Origin: Maridesulfovibrio sp.
GTDB taxonomy: Bacteria; Desulfobacterota; Desulfovibrionia; Desulfovibrionales; Desulfovibrionaceae
Direction: 5' to 3'
DNA length: 64,000 nt
Assembly (NCBI RefSeq): GCF_963676065.1
Contig: NZ_OY780933.1
Span: forward strand, 310,001 to 374,000
How positions within the stretch are numbered: the stretch's first letter is position 1; every line of letters starts with the position of its first letter. The notes under the pieces are model-generated. The model was not told where the DNA came from and did no database searches. It saw only the letters and a list, made by a program, of their open reading frames with translations. Of this stretch, positions 8,598 to 17,712 are shown in pieces. Both the position numbers and the translations under genes were made by a program.

Positions 8598-9827
8598 ATG
8601 AAAAAAAGACTGATCGTAATCGGAGCCGGACTGGAATCTATTCCGGTTATCGAAAGAGCTGCTGAGATGGGACTGCATATTGTGGCTGTAGATGCCAACC
8701 CGCAGGCTCCCGGATTCGCCTATGCAGACGAATCGGTCATCGGTTGTGTCTACACCCCGGAAGTAACGGTTGCCGCCCTGACCGAGTGGTCAAAAAAGGG
8801 CGGCAAACCGCAAGGGGTTATCTGCGCCGCAGTTGATGCTCCGGGTACTGTCGCGGCAGTGGCGGAACATTTCGGGCTTACTGCGGTCAGCGCGGAAACC
8901 GCTCGTCTGGCAACAGACAAAAAAGCCATGAAGGACCGCTTAAAGGAGCGGGGAATCCCCATCCCGTGGTATCAGGAAATTTTCACCCCCGCCGAACTGG
9001 AAAAAATTATTGATGAACGGCGGGAAACACTCGTCATCAAGCCCGTAGACAGCCGGGGAGCGCGCGGAGTTCTGCGCCTCGTTTACGGTTCCCCCAGTAT
9101 GCCCGACCCACGGCGGGCCTTTGAATGCTCTCAGAAAGAATCTCCCAGCGGACGGGTCATGGTGGAGAAACATCTGGAAGGGCCGCAGTTCAGCACAGAG
9201 GGAGTAATCATCAACGGGAAGACCTACTGCCCGGGTTTTTCCGACCGCAATTACGAATTTCTGGACCGTTTTGCGCCCAACATCATTGAAAACGGAGGTG
9301 ATCTGCCCTCCTTCCTGCCGCAAGATGCACAGGACGCGGTAAAAGAACTTTCAGGACAGGCGGCGATTGCTCTGGGCATTGAAAATTCCATGTTCAAAGG
9401 CGACATGGTAATTCATAAAGGAAAACCGTATGTAATTGAAATGGCGGCCCGACTTTCCGGGGGCTATTTCTGCTCCCACCTGATCCCGTGGAATACGGGA
9501 GTGGATCTGCTGGGTTCGGCCATCCGGCTGGCACTTGGCGAAATTCCGGCTCAGGACGAACTGAGCCCTTCATTTCAAAAAGGCGTTTCCCAACGCTATC
9601 TATTCCCCGAACCGGGAAAAGTTGTTGCAATTGAGGGCGTGGAAAAAGCACGCGCAGTTGATGGAATCAGCATGGTGGAAATCCGCACCGAAGTGGGCGC
9701 ACAGATTTCCCCGGCAACCAGCCATCCCGCACGGGCCGGAGTGATCATGGCCGTGGCCGAAAACCGCGAAGAAGCCATCAGAATTACCGAAGAAGCAGCA
9801 GCCTTAATCAAAATAATCACCGAGTAG
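8598..9827 (+). CDS. ATP-grasp carboxylate-amine ligase-type protein
   Basis: The order of domains is that of PurK/CarB-like ATP-grasp ligases. An N-terminal Rossmann-like part begins KKRLIVIGAGLESIPVI. The central ATP-binding domain has TLVIKPVDSRGARGV and RVMVEKHLEGPQFSTEGVI. The Mg/ATP-binding end reads PYVIEMAARLSGGYF. Such enzymes join a carboxylate to an amine using ATP. In glycan clusters they can attach amino acids or similar groups to sugars. The acceptor here is unknown. It ends 5 nt before the GH57-like gene, so the two are probably co-transcribed. Confidence 0.8.
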   Translation: MKKRLIVIGAGLESIPVIERAAEMGLHIVAVDANPQAPGFAYADESVIGCVYTPEVTVAALTEWSKKGGKPQGVICAAVDAPGTVAAVAEHFGLTAVSAETARLATDKKAMKDRLKERGIPIPWYQEIFTPAELEKIIDERRETLVIKPVDSRGARGVLRLVYGSPSMPDPRRAFECSQKESPSGRVMVEKHLEGPQFSTEGVIINGKTYCPGFSDRNYEFLDRFAPNIIENGGDLPSFLPQDAQDAVKELSGQAAIALGIENSMFKGDMVIHKGKPYVIEMAARLSGGYFCSHLIPWNTGVDLLGSAIRLALGEIPAQDELSPSFQKGVSQRYLFPEPGKVVAIEGVEKARAVDGISMVEIRTEVGAQISPATSHPARAGVIMAVAENREEAIRITEEAAALIKIITE

Positions 9828-9832
9828 TTGAA

Positions 9833-11773
9833 ATGAAAATATTCGCCATATTTCATCTCAACCTCATGTTTTCATCCATCCCCGAAGAAAGCCGCGCCGA
9901 GGTTATTAATCGCTGTTACTGGCCGCTTATCAATCTGGCGGGAAGCGGTTTTCCCCTCGGCATAGAGGCTTCAGGAATCACTCTTGAAATAATACGCGAT
10001 CTTGCCCCTGATTGGATCGAGGATTTTAAAGCACTTCTCCATGCGGGAAAAGTCGAATTTATCGGCAGCGGCTACGGACAGATTATCGGTCCCCTCGTCC
10101 CGCCTGCTGTGAACCGGGCCAATCTTGCTATCGGGCTACAGAGCAGCAGTAAAATTCTGGGTACGGTGCCGCACATCGCACTGATCAACGAACAGGCATG
10201 GTCCGCCGGTATGGTCAAACATTACCTTGAAGCCGGCTACAAAGCAGTCTTTATGGATTATGACAATCCAGCCCGCTACGCGGACTGGCCTGAACACATC
10301 CAGCATTTCCCCCAACGGGCCAAGGGCACAAACGGCGAATCCATTCCCGTCATCTGGAGCCGATCCATGGTTTTCCAAAAACTGCAACGCTTCGCCCACC
10401 GGGAATTGGAACTCCCTGAATATCTGGACTACGTGGAAAATCTGGGAACAGGAGAAGGCTGGCTGCCCATCTACGGTAACGATGCGGAAATTTTTGATTT
10501 CCGGCCCCGCCGCTATAAGAATGAAGCTGTGCAGGAAACAGAAAGCGAATGGAAGCTGATAAAACATGCTTTCAAAACCCTGCGCGAACGCGGACATGAA
10601 TTTCGCCTGCCATCAGATGCACTGCTCGGTCTTGAGCATGAATCCGGCGGAAATGAGCTGGACTTAAGCTGTGCAGGTCAGCCTATCCCGGTCAAAAAAC
10701 AAAGCAAATACAACATTACCCGCTGGGCCCTCAGCGGACGTAACGATTTCCAGCTGAATTCCCTTTGCCGGGCGACCTGCCGCAGGCTTGAACAGGACTT
10801 TCCTTTCTGCTCCGAAAATTTAAAAAAATGGAAGGAGCTATGCTTCTGCTGGTCCAGCGACCTGCGAACCCACATCACCGGACAAAGATACACTTCCGCT
10901 ATGTGCAGACTCGAACAGCTCGCCTTTGAGGCCGGCGCAACTGTCCGGGAACCGGTTTTTAAAGTATCCGGCACTCCCTCCGAAAAGCGCAAACGGATGC
11001 TAAGACTGAATACGAGTACCGCCTCCGTGACCCTCAATACAGCTAAGGGGCTGTCTGTTCAGGAAGCATCTTTCGCTATGCACGCCGGAATCCCCTCCTT
11101 CGGCACCCTAAGCCACGGCTATTTTGAAGAAATCGACCTCGGCGCGGATTTCTTTTCCGGGCATATCATCATGGAAGGGCCCGGAATACCGAAAGATACT
11201 GATCTTACAAGAATCACCCCGCTGATTGATGAGGACGAAAAAAGCATCACTGTTTCCTGCTCCATGGAGCTGTATCAGGGCAGGCTCGATAAGGCTGTTC
11301 GTATCTATAAGGATCGGGAGCAGATTGATATTCTGTATCGTTTCGCACTCAATTGCAGACCTCCGGGTTTCGCGCGCATCGGTCATGTGACCCTGCTGAC
11401 AAAAGAGATGGCCCCGGACAGCCTCTTCTACTCCACATGCAATGGCGGGGAAAAAGAAAAATTTCCGCTGGGCGGTCTCACCTTTGACCACAGCGACAAT
11501 ATTTCATTTGCAGTATCAGCATCGCAGGGGCTGGGGATGACCGACGGGAAAGTTGTACTTGGCGGGGCGGAAAGAGCCTTGGAAATCAGCCCGCTCTACC
11601 CTGAACACGGATTTGTCGGCATGGTCAAATGCAGACAGGCTGCGCCCACTCCATTTGTGCGGGTCTTCTTTTCCATGCAGGAAATGGATGAAACCAGTAT
11701 GCGCGGATGCGGTCCCGAACCCAAATTCAATTTCAGTACCGGTTTCAGCATAACACCGCGTCCAGGAGAATGA
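9833..11773 (+). CDS. GH57-like glycoside hydrolase/transferase protein
   Basis: The first 250 residues read like the (beta/alpha)-barrel of family GH57 and related polysaccharide deacetylase-like folds: IFAIFHLNLMFSS, FPLGIEASGITLEII, VEFIGSGYGQIIGPLVPP and IALINEQAW, whose glutamate sits where GH57 has its nucleophile. The middle holds a helical part and the C-terminal 280 residues a beta-rich domain. No signal peptide is visible, so it should act in the cytoplasm. It overlaps the next gene or ends 2 nt before it, depending on that start. The family call is by pattern only. Confidence 0.55.
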   Translation: MKIFAIFHLNLMFSSIPEESRAEVINRCYWPLINLAGSGFPLGIEASGITLEIIRDLAPDWIEDFKALLHAGKVEFIGSGYGQIIGPLVPPAVNRANLAIGLQSSSKILGTVPHIALINEQAWSAGMVKHYLEAGYKAVFMDYDNPARYADWPEHIQHFPQRAKGTNGESIPVIWSRSMVFQKLQRFAHRELELPEYLDYVENLGTGEGWLPIYGNDAEIFDFRPRRYKNEAVQETESEWKLIKHAFKTLRERGHEFRLPSDALLGLEHESGGNELDLSCAGQPIPVKKQSKYNITRWALSGRNDFQLNSLCRATCRRLEQDFPFCSENLKKWKELCFCWSSDLRTHITGQRYTSAMCRLEQLAFEAGATVREPVFKVSGTPSEKRKRMLRLNTSTASVTLNTAKGLSVQEASFAMHAGIPSFGTLSHGYFEEIDLGADFFSGHIIMEGPGIPKDTDLTRITPLIDEDEKSITVSCSMELYQGRLDKAVRIYKDREQIDILYRFALNCRPPGFARIGHVTLLTKEMAPDSLFYSTCNGGEKEKFPLGGLTFDHSDNISFAVSASQGLGMTDGKVVLGGAERALEISPLYPEHGFVGMVKCRQAAPTPFVRVFFSMQEMDETSMRGCGPEPKFNFSTGFSITPRPGE

Positions 11774-11775
11774 AC

Positions 11776-12795
11776 ATGGCCGGCAAACGTCCGAAGCTTT
11801 CCGTCTCGATTATCGATACAAAACGCATCACCCCGCATGAATGGGACGGTTACCAGTCCTTTCCGACCATAACTGATGTAAACGGCGATCTGCTGGTGGG
11901 ATTCCGGCGGGCGGTGAACATCAGCGAAGACCTGCGCAGAAGAATGGACCATGGCATGGCCGGGGATATTTACACCACCCGTTCAACAGACGGCGGACAG
12001 AATTTCAAGTCCCCGCGACTGGTCATCAGTCATGCGCTGAATCAAACCAACGAACATGACGCGCTTGTCACCCATCTGGGTAAAGATAAAGTGCTGCTCA
12101 TCTCACGCACCCACACCACAGAACTTCGCCGAAACTACTTTTCCTTAAGCACTGACGGCGGGAAGAGTTTCCCCGAGCGTTCACCGCTTGATCTTCCCGG
12201 TGGGGCATGGGCATCTTTCGGGCATTTCATCCCTGCTTTGGATGATGAGAAAAATTTCATCGGTTCATTCTACAACGGTCCGGGCTGCGGGACCTTCCGC
12301 TTTAACCCGGAAAACGGAGAGATTTCCAATCAATCATACATCTACGAGCACATCCCGGAATACCGCCTCAATGAAACATCCATCACCCGCCTGCCTTCGG
12401 GCCGCATAGTGGCCCTCTTGCGTCAACAACCGTGCATGGAAGGACTTTTCACATCCCATTCCGATGATGACGGGAAGACCTGGTCCGTCCCAAAGCCCAT
12501 CGGACTTTACGGGGAGGCCCCTTCCGTCAAGCTCCTGCCGGACGGGCGGGTACTGGCTATCTACCGGGGCATGATCCGCAAAAATCCGAAATGCCGAGTG
12601 GCCCTGACTATCTCTGAAGACGGCGGAGAAACGTGGAGTCTTCCCCGGACCTTAGCATGGTATAAAGGAGGAAGGTTCCACGGTGGTTACGGAGATCTGG
12701 CTGTGAATAAAAAAGGACAGGTTATCGCGGTCTACTATATTTCACGAAGACATGAAGGCCCTGTTGTAGAACGTATGGTGCTGGATGTGGGCTGA
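11776..12795 (+). CDS. BNR-repeat sialidase-like protein
   Basis: Four Asp-box repeats (S-x-D-x-G-x-x-W/F) are visible at residues 70-77, 125-132, 228-236 and 280-287, the hallmark of six-bladed sialidase propellers. Sialidase activity is not certain: many BNR proteins act on other sugars. No signal peptide is present, so a cytoplasmic protein is likely. I preferred ATG at 11776, because GGAG at 11765-11768 stands 7 nt before it; an in-frame ATG at 11770 overlaps the previous stop and is too close to that site. Confidence 0.75.
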   Translation: MAGKRPKLSVSIIDTKRITPHEWDGYQSFPTITDVNGDLLVGFRRAVNISEDLRRRMDHGMAGDIYTTRSTDGGQNFKSPRLVISHALNQTNEHDALVTHLGKDKVLLISRTHTTELRRNYFSLSTDGGKSFPERSPLDLPGGAWASFGHFIPALDDEKNFIGSFYNGPGCGTFRFNPENGEISNQSYIYEHIPEYRLNETSITRLPSGRIVALLRQQPCMEGLFTSHSDDDGKTWSVPKPIGLYGEAPSVKLLPDGRVLAIYRGMIRKNPKCRVALTISEDGGETWSLPRTLAWYKGGRFHGGYGDLAVNKKGQVIAVYYISRRHEGPVVERMVLDVG

Positions 12796-12810
12796 CAGGA
12801 TTAAAGTAAA

Positions 12811-12848
12811 AAAGCTCCGCAATACCTAAAAGATATTGCGGAGCTTTT
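12811..12848. terminator. Bidirectional intrinsic terminator between the glycan operon and ychF
   Basis: A perfect 14-bp stem, AAAGCTCCGCAATA (12811-12824) with TATTGCGGAGCTTT (12834-12847), has a 9-nt loop and A/T runs on both sides. It sits between two convergent genes and should end transcription from both. Confidence 0.8.
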
Positions 12849-12923
12849 ATTTAAGCAAAATTTAATAACCGAACGGCGGAACCTGATAAAACTTTAGCTG
12901 GTTCCCGAAAATCCGCAAGCAAT

Positions 12924-14024
12924 CTAAACGTTAAACAGAAAGTGGACAACATCACCGTCTTTAACGATGTATTCCTTTCCTTCTGAGCGGAGCACACCGG
13001 CTGCGCGGCATGCGGCTTCCGAACCATTGGACACGTAATCTTCGTAACCGATAACTTCGGCGCGAATGAATCCGCGTTCAAAGTCGGTGTGGATGGCTGC
13101 TGCTGCGCGGGGAGCCTTGTCGCCGTCATGAATGGTCCATGCGCGGACTTCTTTTACCCCGGCGGTGAAGTAGCTGATCATACCCAGAGTGTGAAATCCG
13201 GTACGGATAATCTTGGCCAGACCGGATTCGGTAACACCGTAGGAATCGAGGAATTCGTTGTATTCCTCATCATCAAGTCCGACCAGCTCTTCTTCCATTT
13301 TAGCGGAAATTTTTACGAATTCGGCTCCGCGTTCGTCGGCGAGAGCTTTAACTTTCTTTACGTAGTCGTTGTCCTCGGTGAGGCCTTCTTCATCAACGTT
13401 GGCGCAGTAGATCACATTCTTGGCGGTGATCAGGCGCAGATCACGGAGCAGTTCGATCATGTAGTCGGTATCCAGCTCTCCATAAGTTCCTACGGGGTTG
13501 CCCTCGTTGAGGTGTTCGAGCAGCTTTTCAGCTTCGGCAATTTTGGGACCGAGGGTCTTATCACCTTTGATCTTTTTCTTCATGCCCTCAATGCGGGTAT
13601 CAAGCGCCTGCACATCAGAGAGGATCAACTCGGTTTCGATAACTTCAATATCACGCAGGGGATCAACTGAATTTGAAACGTGAATAACATCGTCGTTATC
13701 AAAACAGCGCACAACGTGGAGAATGGCCTGTGTTTCACGGATATTGCCGAGAAACTTATTGCCGAGCCCTTCACCCTTGCTTGCTCCTTCAACCAGACCG
13801 GCGATGTCGATAAAATCAACTGTGGACTGCTGCACGCGCTGGGGCTTGACCAGTTCGGCCAGCTTGTCGATGCGTTCGTCCGGGACGGGTACAACCGCCT
13901 TGTTGGGTTCGATGGTACAGAAAGCGTAGTTGGCGCTTTCTGCGTTCTGGGCCTTGGTCAGGGCATTAAAAAGGGTGGATTTACCAACGTTGGGCAGTCC
14001 CACGATACCGATACTGAGAGCCAT
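12924..14024 (-). CDS. ychF: Redox-regulated ATPase/GTPase YchF (Obg family)
   Basis: A universally conserved P-loop protein that binds ribosomes and hydrolyses ATP in preference to GTP. The G1 motif GLPNVGKST is at residues 8-16, DIAGLVEGASKGEGLG follows, and the specificity loop, NxxE rather than NKxD in the family, lies in YCANVDEEG. A C-terminal TGS-like domain reads FFTAGVKEVRAWTI through to DYVSNGSEAACRAAG and KDGDVVHFLFNV. The length of 366 is standard. It is a housekeeping gene that interrupts the glycan region on the opposite strand. Confidence 0.96.
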   Translation of the reverse strand: MALSIGIVGLPNVGKSTLFNALTKAQNAESANYAFCTIEPNKAVVPVPDERIDKLAELVKPQRVQQSTVDFIDIAGLVEGASKGEGLGNKFLGNIRETQAILHVVRCFDNDDVIHVSNSVDPLRDIEVIETELILSDVQALDTRIEGMKKKIKGDKTLGPKIAEAEKLLEHLNEGNPVGTYGELDTDYMIELLRDLRLITAKNVIYCANVDEEGLTEDNDYVKKVKALADERGAEFVKISAKMEEELVGLDDEEYNEFLDSYGVTESGLAKIIRTGFHTLGMISYFTAGVKEVRAWTIHDGDKAPRAAAAIHTDFERGFIRAEVIGYEDYVSNGSEAACRAAGVLRSEGKEYIVKDGDVVHFLFNV

Positions 14025-14400
14025 AAGAAATTCTCCTCAAAAAATATGAATTCCGTTTCACGCCGCAAACATCCCGCACATGCAGTTTTTAATCGCATGA
14101 AAAAAATAGTTTTTTTTCGGGGTGCCGGGCCGTGAAAGGTAGATTTTCAGTTTCTATTACCTATAAAGATAATATCACGCGTTGCGGCCCCTCAATACCT
14201 GTCTTTGCGTGGATGGGCAAGTATTGATTCCCTCACGAAAATTTGTGCCTAAAATCAAAATAAAATTTCAAATTATTCCAATTAAACACACCCCTTTGCT
14301 GTCAATCTGATTATTCCCGTTTGCGCACTCCCCGTGAAAAGTGTACTTCTAACAGCTGAATAAGCCTTATTTTAAAAGCATTTTCAAGCAGGTAAATATC
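14025..14400. other. 376-bp divergent intergenic region between ychF and manC-type gene
   Basis: No coding frame or clear structured RNA is seen. The region becomes AT-rich towards the rightward gene and should hold the promoters of both divergent genes, but no convincing -35/-10 or -24/-12 pair was found by eye. Confidence 0.4.
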
Positions 14401-15825
14401 ATGATCGTACCAGTCATACTCTCCGGGGGCAGCGGAACCAGACTCTGGCCCCTTTCACGCAGGAATCATCCCAAACAGCTTTTGAGCCTCACCGGGAAAA
14501 ATTCCTTACTGCGTAATACCGCCGAACGCGGTTCCATGCTGGACGAAGCAACAGCGCCGGTTGTGGTCTGCAATAGCAAGTACCGGTTCATGGTCGCTGA
14601 AGAATTGCGCGCGGCAGGTATCAAGCCGGAAGCTATTTTTCTGGAACCCGAAGGGCGTAATTCAGCTCCGGCCATTGCCGCTGCCGCTTTCTACATCAGC
14701 CGTAAATATCCGGAGGCCCTGATGCTGGTAATGCCTTCGGATCACGTTATTCATGATTTAAAGAAATTTAATTCGGCAGTAGCTGCCGGGATAAAACCTG
14801 CCCACAATGATGATCTGGTACTGTTCGGTGTTATCCCTACCACGCCCGAAACGGGATACGGATATATCCATACAGCCGGCGAATTCCAGACCGGGACTCC
14901 TCAGCAGGTGCAGGAATTTGTGGAAAAACCTGATCTTGAGACCGCTAAGTCCTATCTTGAGTCTGGGAAATATTTATGGAATGCCGGAATTTTTCTATTC
15001 AGCCCGGATATTTATCTGGAAAAGCTTAAACAGCTTGAGCCCGAAATACATTCTTTCTGTCAGGCCGCCACAGAAAAAGCGCATATTGACCTTGATTTTA
15101 TCCGTCTCGATGAAGAACATTTCACAAAATGCCCCGCTAAATCAATTGATTATGCAGTAATCGAGAAGATCAACAACCTGAGTGTTGTCCCGCTTGACGG
15201 AGGCTGGTCCGATATCGGTTCATGGGATTCCCTGATGAAAGAAAAAGAGACCGATGCAGACGGAAATGTCATCTCCGGTGATGTGCTGGCCCGGAATGTG
15301 GAAAACAGTTTTCTCCATTCATCCGGCAGGCTCCTCGGCGTGGTCGGCGTGGACGATGTTATCGTGGTTGAAACATCGGACGCTGTGCTGGTTGCAGGGC
15401 GCGAACACGGGCAGGAGGTCGCCGGACTGGTCGCGGATTTAAAAAAGCAGGAACGCGCCGAAGTTGACCATCATCAAAAGGTTTACCGTCCATGGGGATC
15501 ATACGAAACAGTGGATAGCGGAGAGCGCTTTCAGGTTAAAAAGATAATCGTTAAGCCGGGAGGAGTGCTGTCGCTGCAGATGCACCATCACCGCGCAGAA
15601 CACTGGGTTGTGGTCAAGGGAACGGCCAAGGTTTTAGTTGGAGATAAAGAAATTCTGCTGCAAGAAGACGAATCCACTTACATCCCTATCGGTATCAAAC
15701 ATCGCTTGGAAAATCCCGGCCGGATCAATCTTGAGCTCATGGAAGTGCAGACCGGCAGTTATCTGGGCGAAGATGATATCCAGCGGTTTGAGGATGTTTA
15801 CGGGCGGTCCGGCAATCAAGGGTAA
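14401..15825 (+). CDS. manC: Bifunctional mannose-1-phosphate guanylyltransferase / mannose-6-phosphate isomerase
   Basis: Makes GDP-mannose for surface polysaccharide and may also interconvert mannose-6-P and fructose-6-P. The N-terminal nucleotidyltransferase signature PVILSGGSGTRLWPLSR is at residues 4-20, VEKPD and YLWNAGIFLF follow, and a C-terminal cupin (about 360-470) contains RPWGSYETVDSG, QMHHHRAEHWVVVKGTA and YIPIGIKHRLENPG. At 474 residues it is full length. It ends 10 nt before the NeuB-like synthase, tying mannose activation to the same glycan programme. Confidence 0.93.
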   Translation: MIVPVILSGGSGTRLWPLSRRNHPKQLLSLTGKNSLLRNTAERGSMLDEATAPVVVCNSKYRFMVAEELRAAGIKPEAIFLEPEGRNSAPAIAAAAFYISRKYPEALMLVMPSDHVIHDLKKFNSAVAAGIKPAHNDDLVLFGVIPTTPETGYGYIHTAGEFQTGTPQQVQEFVEKPDLETAKSYLESGKYLWNAGIFLFSPDIYLEKLKQLEPEIHSFCQAATEKAHIDLDFIRLDEEHFTKCPAKSIDYAVIEKINNLSVVPLDGGWSDIGSWDSLMKEKETDADGNVISGDVLARNVENSFLHSSGRLLGVVGVDDVIVVETSDAVLVAGREHGQEVAGLVADLKKQERAEVDHHQKVYRPWGSYETVDSGERFQVKKIIVKPGGVLSLQMHHHRAEHWVVVKGTAKVLVGDKEILLQEDESTYIPIGIKHRLENPGRINLELMEVQTGSYLGEDDIQRFEDVYGRSGNQG

Positions 15826-15835
15826 GAACTGACTA

Positions 15836-16699
15836 ATGCAATCCTATCCCATTTTCATAGCTGAAGTTTCCAGCAATCACGGTTGCGATATTGAGCGCTG
15901 TTATGAATTTATAGACACCGCCGCCCGCATCGGCTGCGATGCTGTAAAATTCCAATTATTCAAAATTGATGAACTCTTTGCCCCGGAAATTCTGGCCCGC
16001 AGCGCTGAGCACCGGAAAAGAAGCGGCTGGGAACTGCCTGAATCGTTCATTCCGAAGATCTCCCAGCGATGCAAAGATCGCAAGATACTTTTCGGATGCA
16101 CCCCGTTTTATCTTGATGCAGTTAAAATCCTGACCCCTTACGTGGATTTTTTCAAAATCGCCTCTTACGAGCTGCTCTGGACAGACCTGCTGACAGCATG
16201 CTCCGCCAGCGGCAAACCGGTAATACTTTCCACCGGCATGGCGGATATGAATGAAATAAACTCGGCGGTAGCAACCCTTAAAGCGGCAGGCTGCGCCAAA
16301 CCGACCCTGCTGCACTGCGTATCCGGCTACCCGACTCCGGTTGAACAGGCAAATCTATCGGCAATAGAAACAATTAGGAATGAATTTCAATGTAAAACAG
16401 GCTGGTCCGACCATACTGTAAGTCAGGGAGTAATCCAGAGAGCGGTACACAAATACGATGCCGCAGTGGTGGAGATGCACCTTGATCTGGACAAAAACGG
16501 ACCGGAATACAGTTCCGGGCACTGCTGGCTGCCCGATCAACTGAAGCAGACCATCGCCAATGTCCGGCAAGGGCTCAAGGCTGACGGAAACGGCAGAAAA
16601 GTCCCCGCCGAATCGGAAATACCCGACCGAGACTGGCGAGCTGATCCTGTTGACGGTTTAAGGCCCCTTAAACCCGTCAGGGAAACGTGGAATCCTTAA
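15836..16699 (+). CDS. NeuB/PseI-family nonulosonic acid synthase lacking the SAF domain
   Basis: The family condenses phosphoenolpyruvate with a hexosamine derivative to give sialic, pseudaminic or legionaminic acid. Catalytic-barrel motifs are present: FIAEVSSNHG (residues 7-16), DAVKFQLFK, FFKIASYEL, KPVILSTGMADMNEI and LLHCVSGYPTP, then WSDHT and VVEMHLDLDK. The protein stops at 287 residues, where usual family members run to about 340 with an antifreeze-like SAF lid that helps bind substrate in the dimer. It is the only synthase in the window, although pseF and pseG lie 12 kb upstream. Confidence 0.8.
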   Translation: MQSYPIFIAEVSSNHGCDIERCYEFIDTAARIGCDAVKFQLFKIDELFAPEILARSAEHRKRSGWELPESFIPKISQRCKDRKILFGCTPFYLDAVKILTPYVDFFKIASYELLWTDLLTACSASGKPVILSTGMADMNEINSAVATLKAAGCAKPTLLHCVSGYPTPVEQANLSAIETIRNEFQCKTGWSDHTVSQGVIQRAVHKYDAAVVEMHLDLDKNGPEYSSGHCWLPDQLKQTIANVRQGLKADGNGRKVPAESEIPDRDWRADPVDGLRPLKPVRETWNP

Positions 16700-16715
16700 C
16701 GCTCTCCTTTGGATT

Positions 16716-17606
16716 TTAATCGCATACAGAATTTTCACTAGCAATTTGAACGAAATTATCAATGGTCGGAAAATCCGCACTTTCCTTGTAGATCAGATGC
16801 ATTTCAATAGTCGGAAATTCCCCGGTAAGTTTTTTGATAACCACTCCGTGCGGCCTCCTGCGAGCCATGCTCTCAGGGACAATACCGATCCCGATTCGCG
16901 CCGCGACTAATGCAACCGTCGCGCTTTTACGTGCTGTCTGCTGCACAACATCCGGCACAACTCCGGTTTCCGCAAAAACCCTCATCCACTCATCATAGAG
17001 GCGCGGCTGGCTTTCACGCGGAGAGAAGATAAAAGGCTCGCCGTCCAGCTCGGAAATATCCACACTTTCCTGCCCGCAAAACCGGTGCCCGTCAGGAACA
17101 GCCAGCGCATACCGCTCACAATGAAATAATTTACATCTGAGATCGGAAATATCATGCCGGAAAAGCCTTACAACTCCGACATCTATATCCCCGCTACGCA
17201 CAGCAGCAAGCTGATCATTTGTAAACATCTCCTGCAATCCGAATCTGACCGCAGGGAATTTCTCCTTATATTTACGGATAATTTCCGTCAGCGCTGTTTC
17301 CAAAGCCGGACCGATGTATCCCAGCCTTAACTGCCCTCCCAACCCGGAAGCGGCATCCAGCAGATTCTCACGAGCCCTTTCGATTGATCTCATAATTCCC
17401 CCGGCATCCCGCAATAGAGAAGTTCCGGCCGCGGTAAGAGAGACAGAACGTTTGTTGCGCTTGAACAGGCTGACTCCCAGCTCATCTTCAAATTTCATTA
17501 TCTGCTGACTGAGCGGAGGCTGTGAAATATGCAGCCTCTTAGCGGCCCTCCCGAAATGAAGTTCCTCGGCCACTGCCAAAAAATATTTGAGCTGTCGTGT
17601 TTCCAT
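16716..17606 (-). CDS. LysR-type transcriptional regulator
   Basis: An N-terminal winged helix-turn-helix covers residues 1-60 (RQLKYFLAVAEELHFGRAAKRLHISQPPLSQQI), followed by the linker helix and a periplasmic-binding-like effector domain (about 90-290). The length of 296 is typical. It is divergent from the aldo-keto reductase, and a perfect palindrome (17608-17630) lies immediately before its start codon. It most likely represses itself and controls the neighbour in response to an unknown small molecule. Confidence 0.93.
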   Translation of the reverse strand: METRQLKYFLAVAEELHFGRAAKRLHISQPPLSQQIMKFEDELGVSLFKRNKRSVSLTAAGTSLLRDAGGIMRSIERARENLLDAASGLGGQLRLGYIGPALETALTEIIRKYKEKFPAVRFGLQEMFTNDQLAAVRSGDIDVGVVRLFRHDISDLRCKLFHCERYALAVPDGHRFCGQESVDISELDGEPFIFSPRESQPRLYDEWMRVFAETGVVPDVVQQTARKSATVALVAARIGIGIVPESMARRRPHGVVIKKLTGEFPTIEMHLIYKESADFPTIDNFVQIASENSVCD

Positions 17607-17607
17607 C

Positions 17608-17630
17608 AGTAATATCTATCAGATATTACT
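17608..17630. promoter_or_regulatory. Palindromic operator of the LysR/aldo-keto reductase pair
   Basis: AGTAATATCT (17608-17617) and AGATATTACT (17621-17630) form a perfect 10-bp inverted repeat around a 3-nt centre. It contains the T-N11-A spacing of LysR boxes and begins 1 nt upstream of the regulator start codon. A further AGATAT half-site lies at 17641-17646, towards the divergent gene. Confidence 0.75.
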
Positions 17631-17712
17631 CTAATCTAAAAGATATATTCGACATATTTATAGCCCGGCAATATTAGTACACTCATTCAACAACATTAAC
17701 CCGGAGAAAAAT

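Noticed and set aside
13089..13670. A 193-codon open frame antisense to ychF
   Set aside because: It lies wholly inside ychF, has low-complexity composition (Phe, Gly, Val rich) and no ribosome site. It is a shadow of the conserved GTPase.
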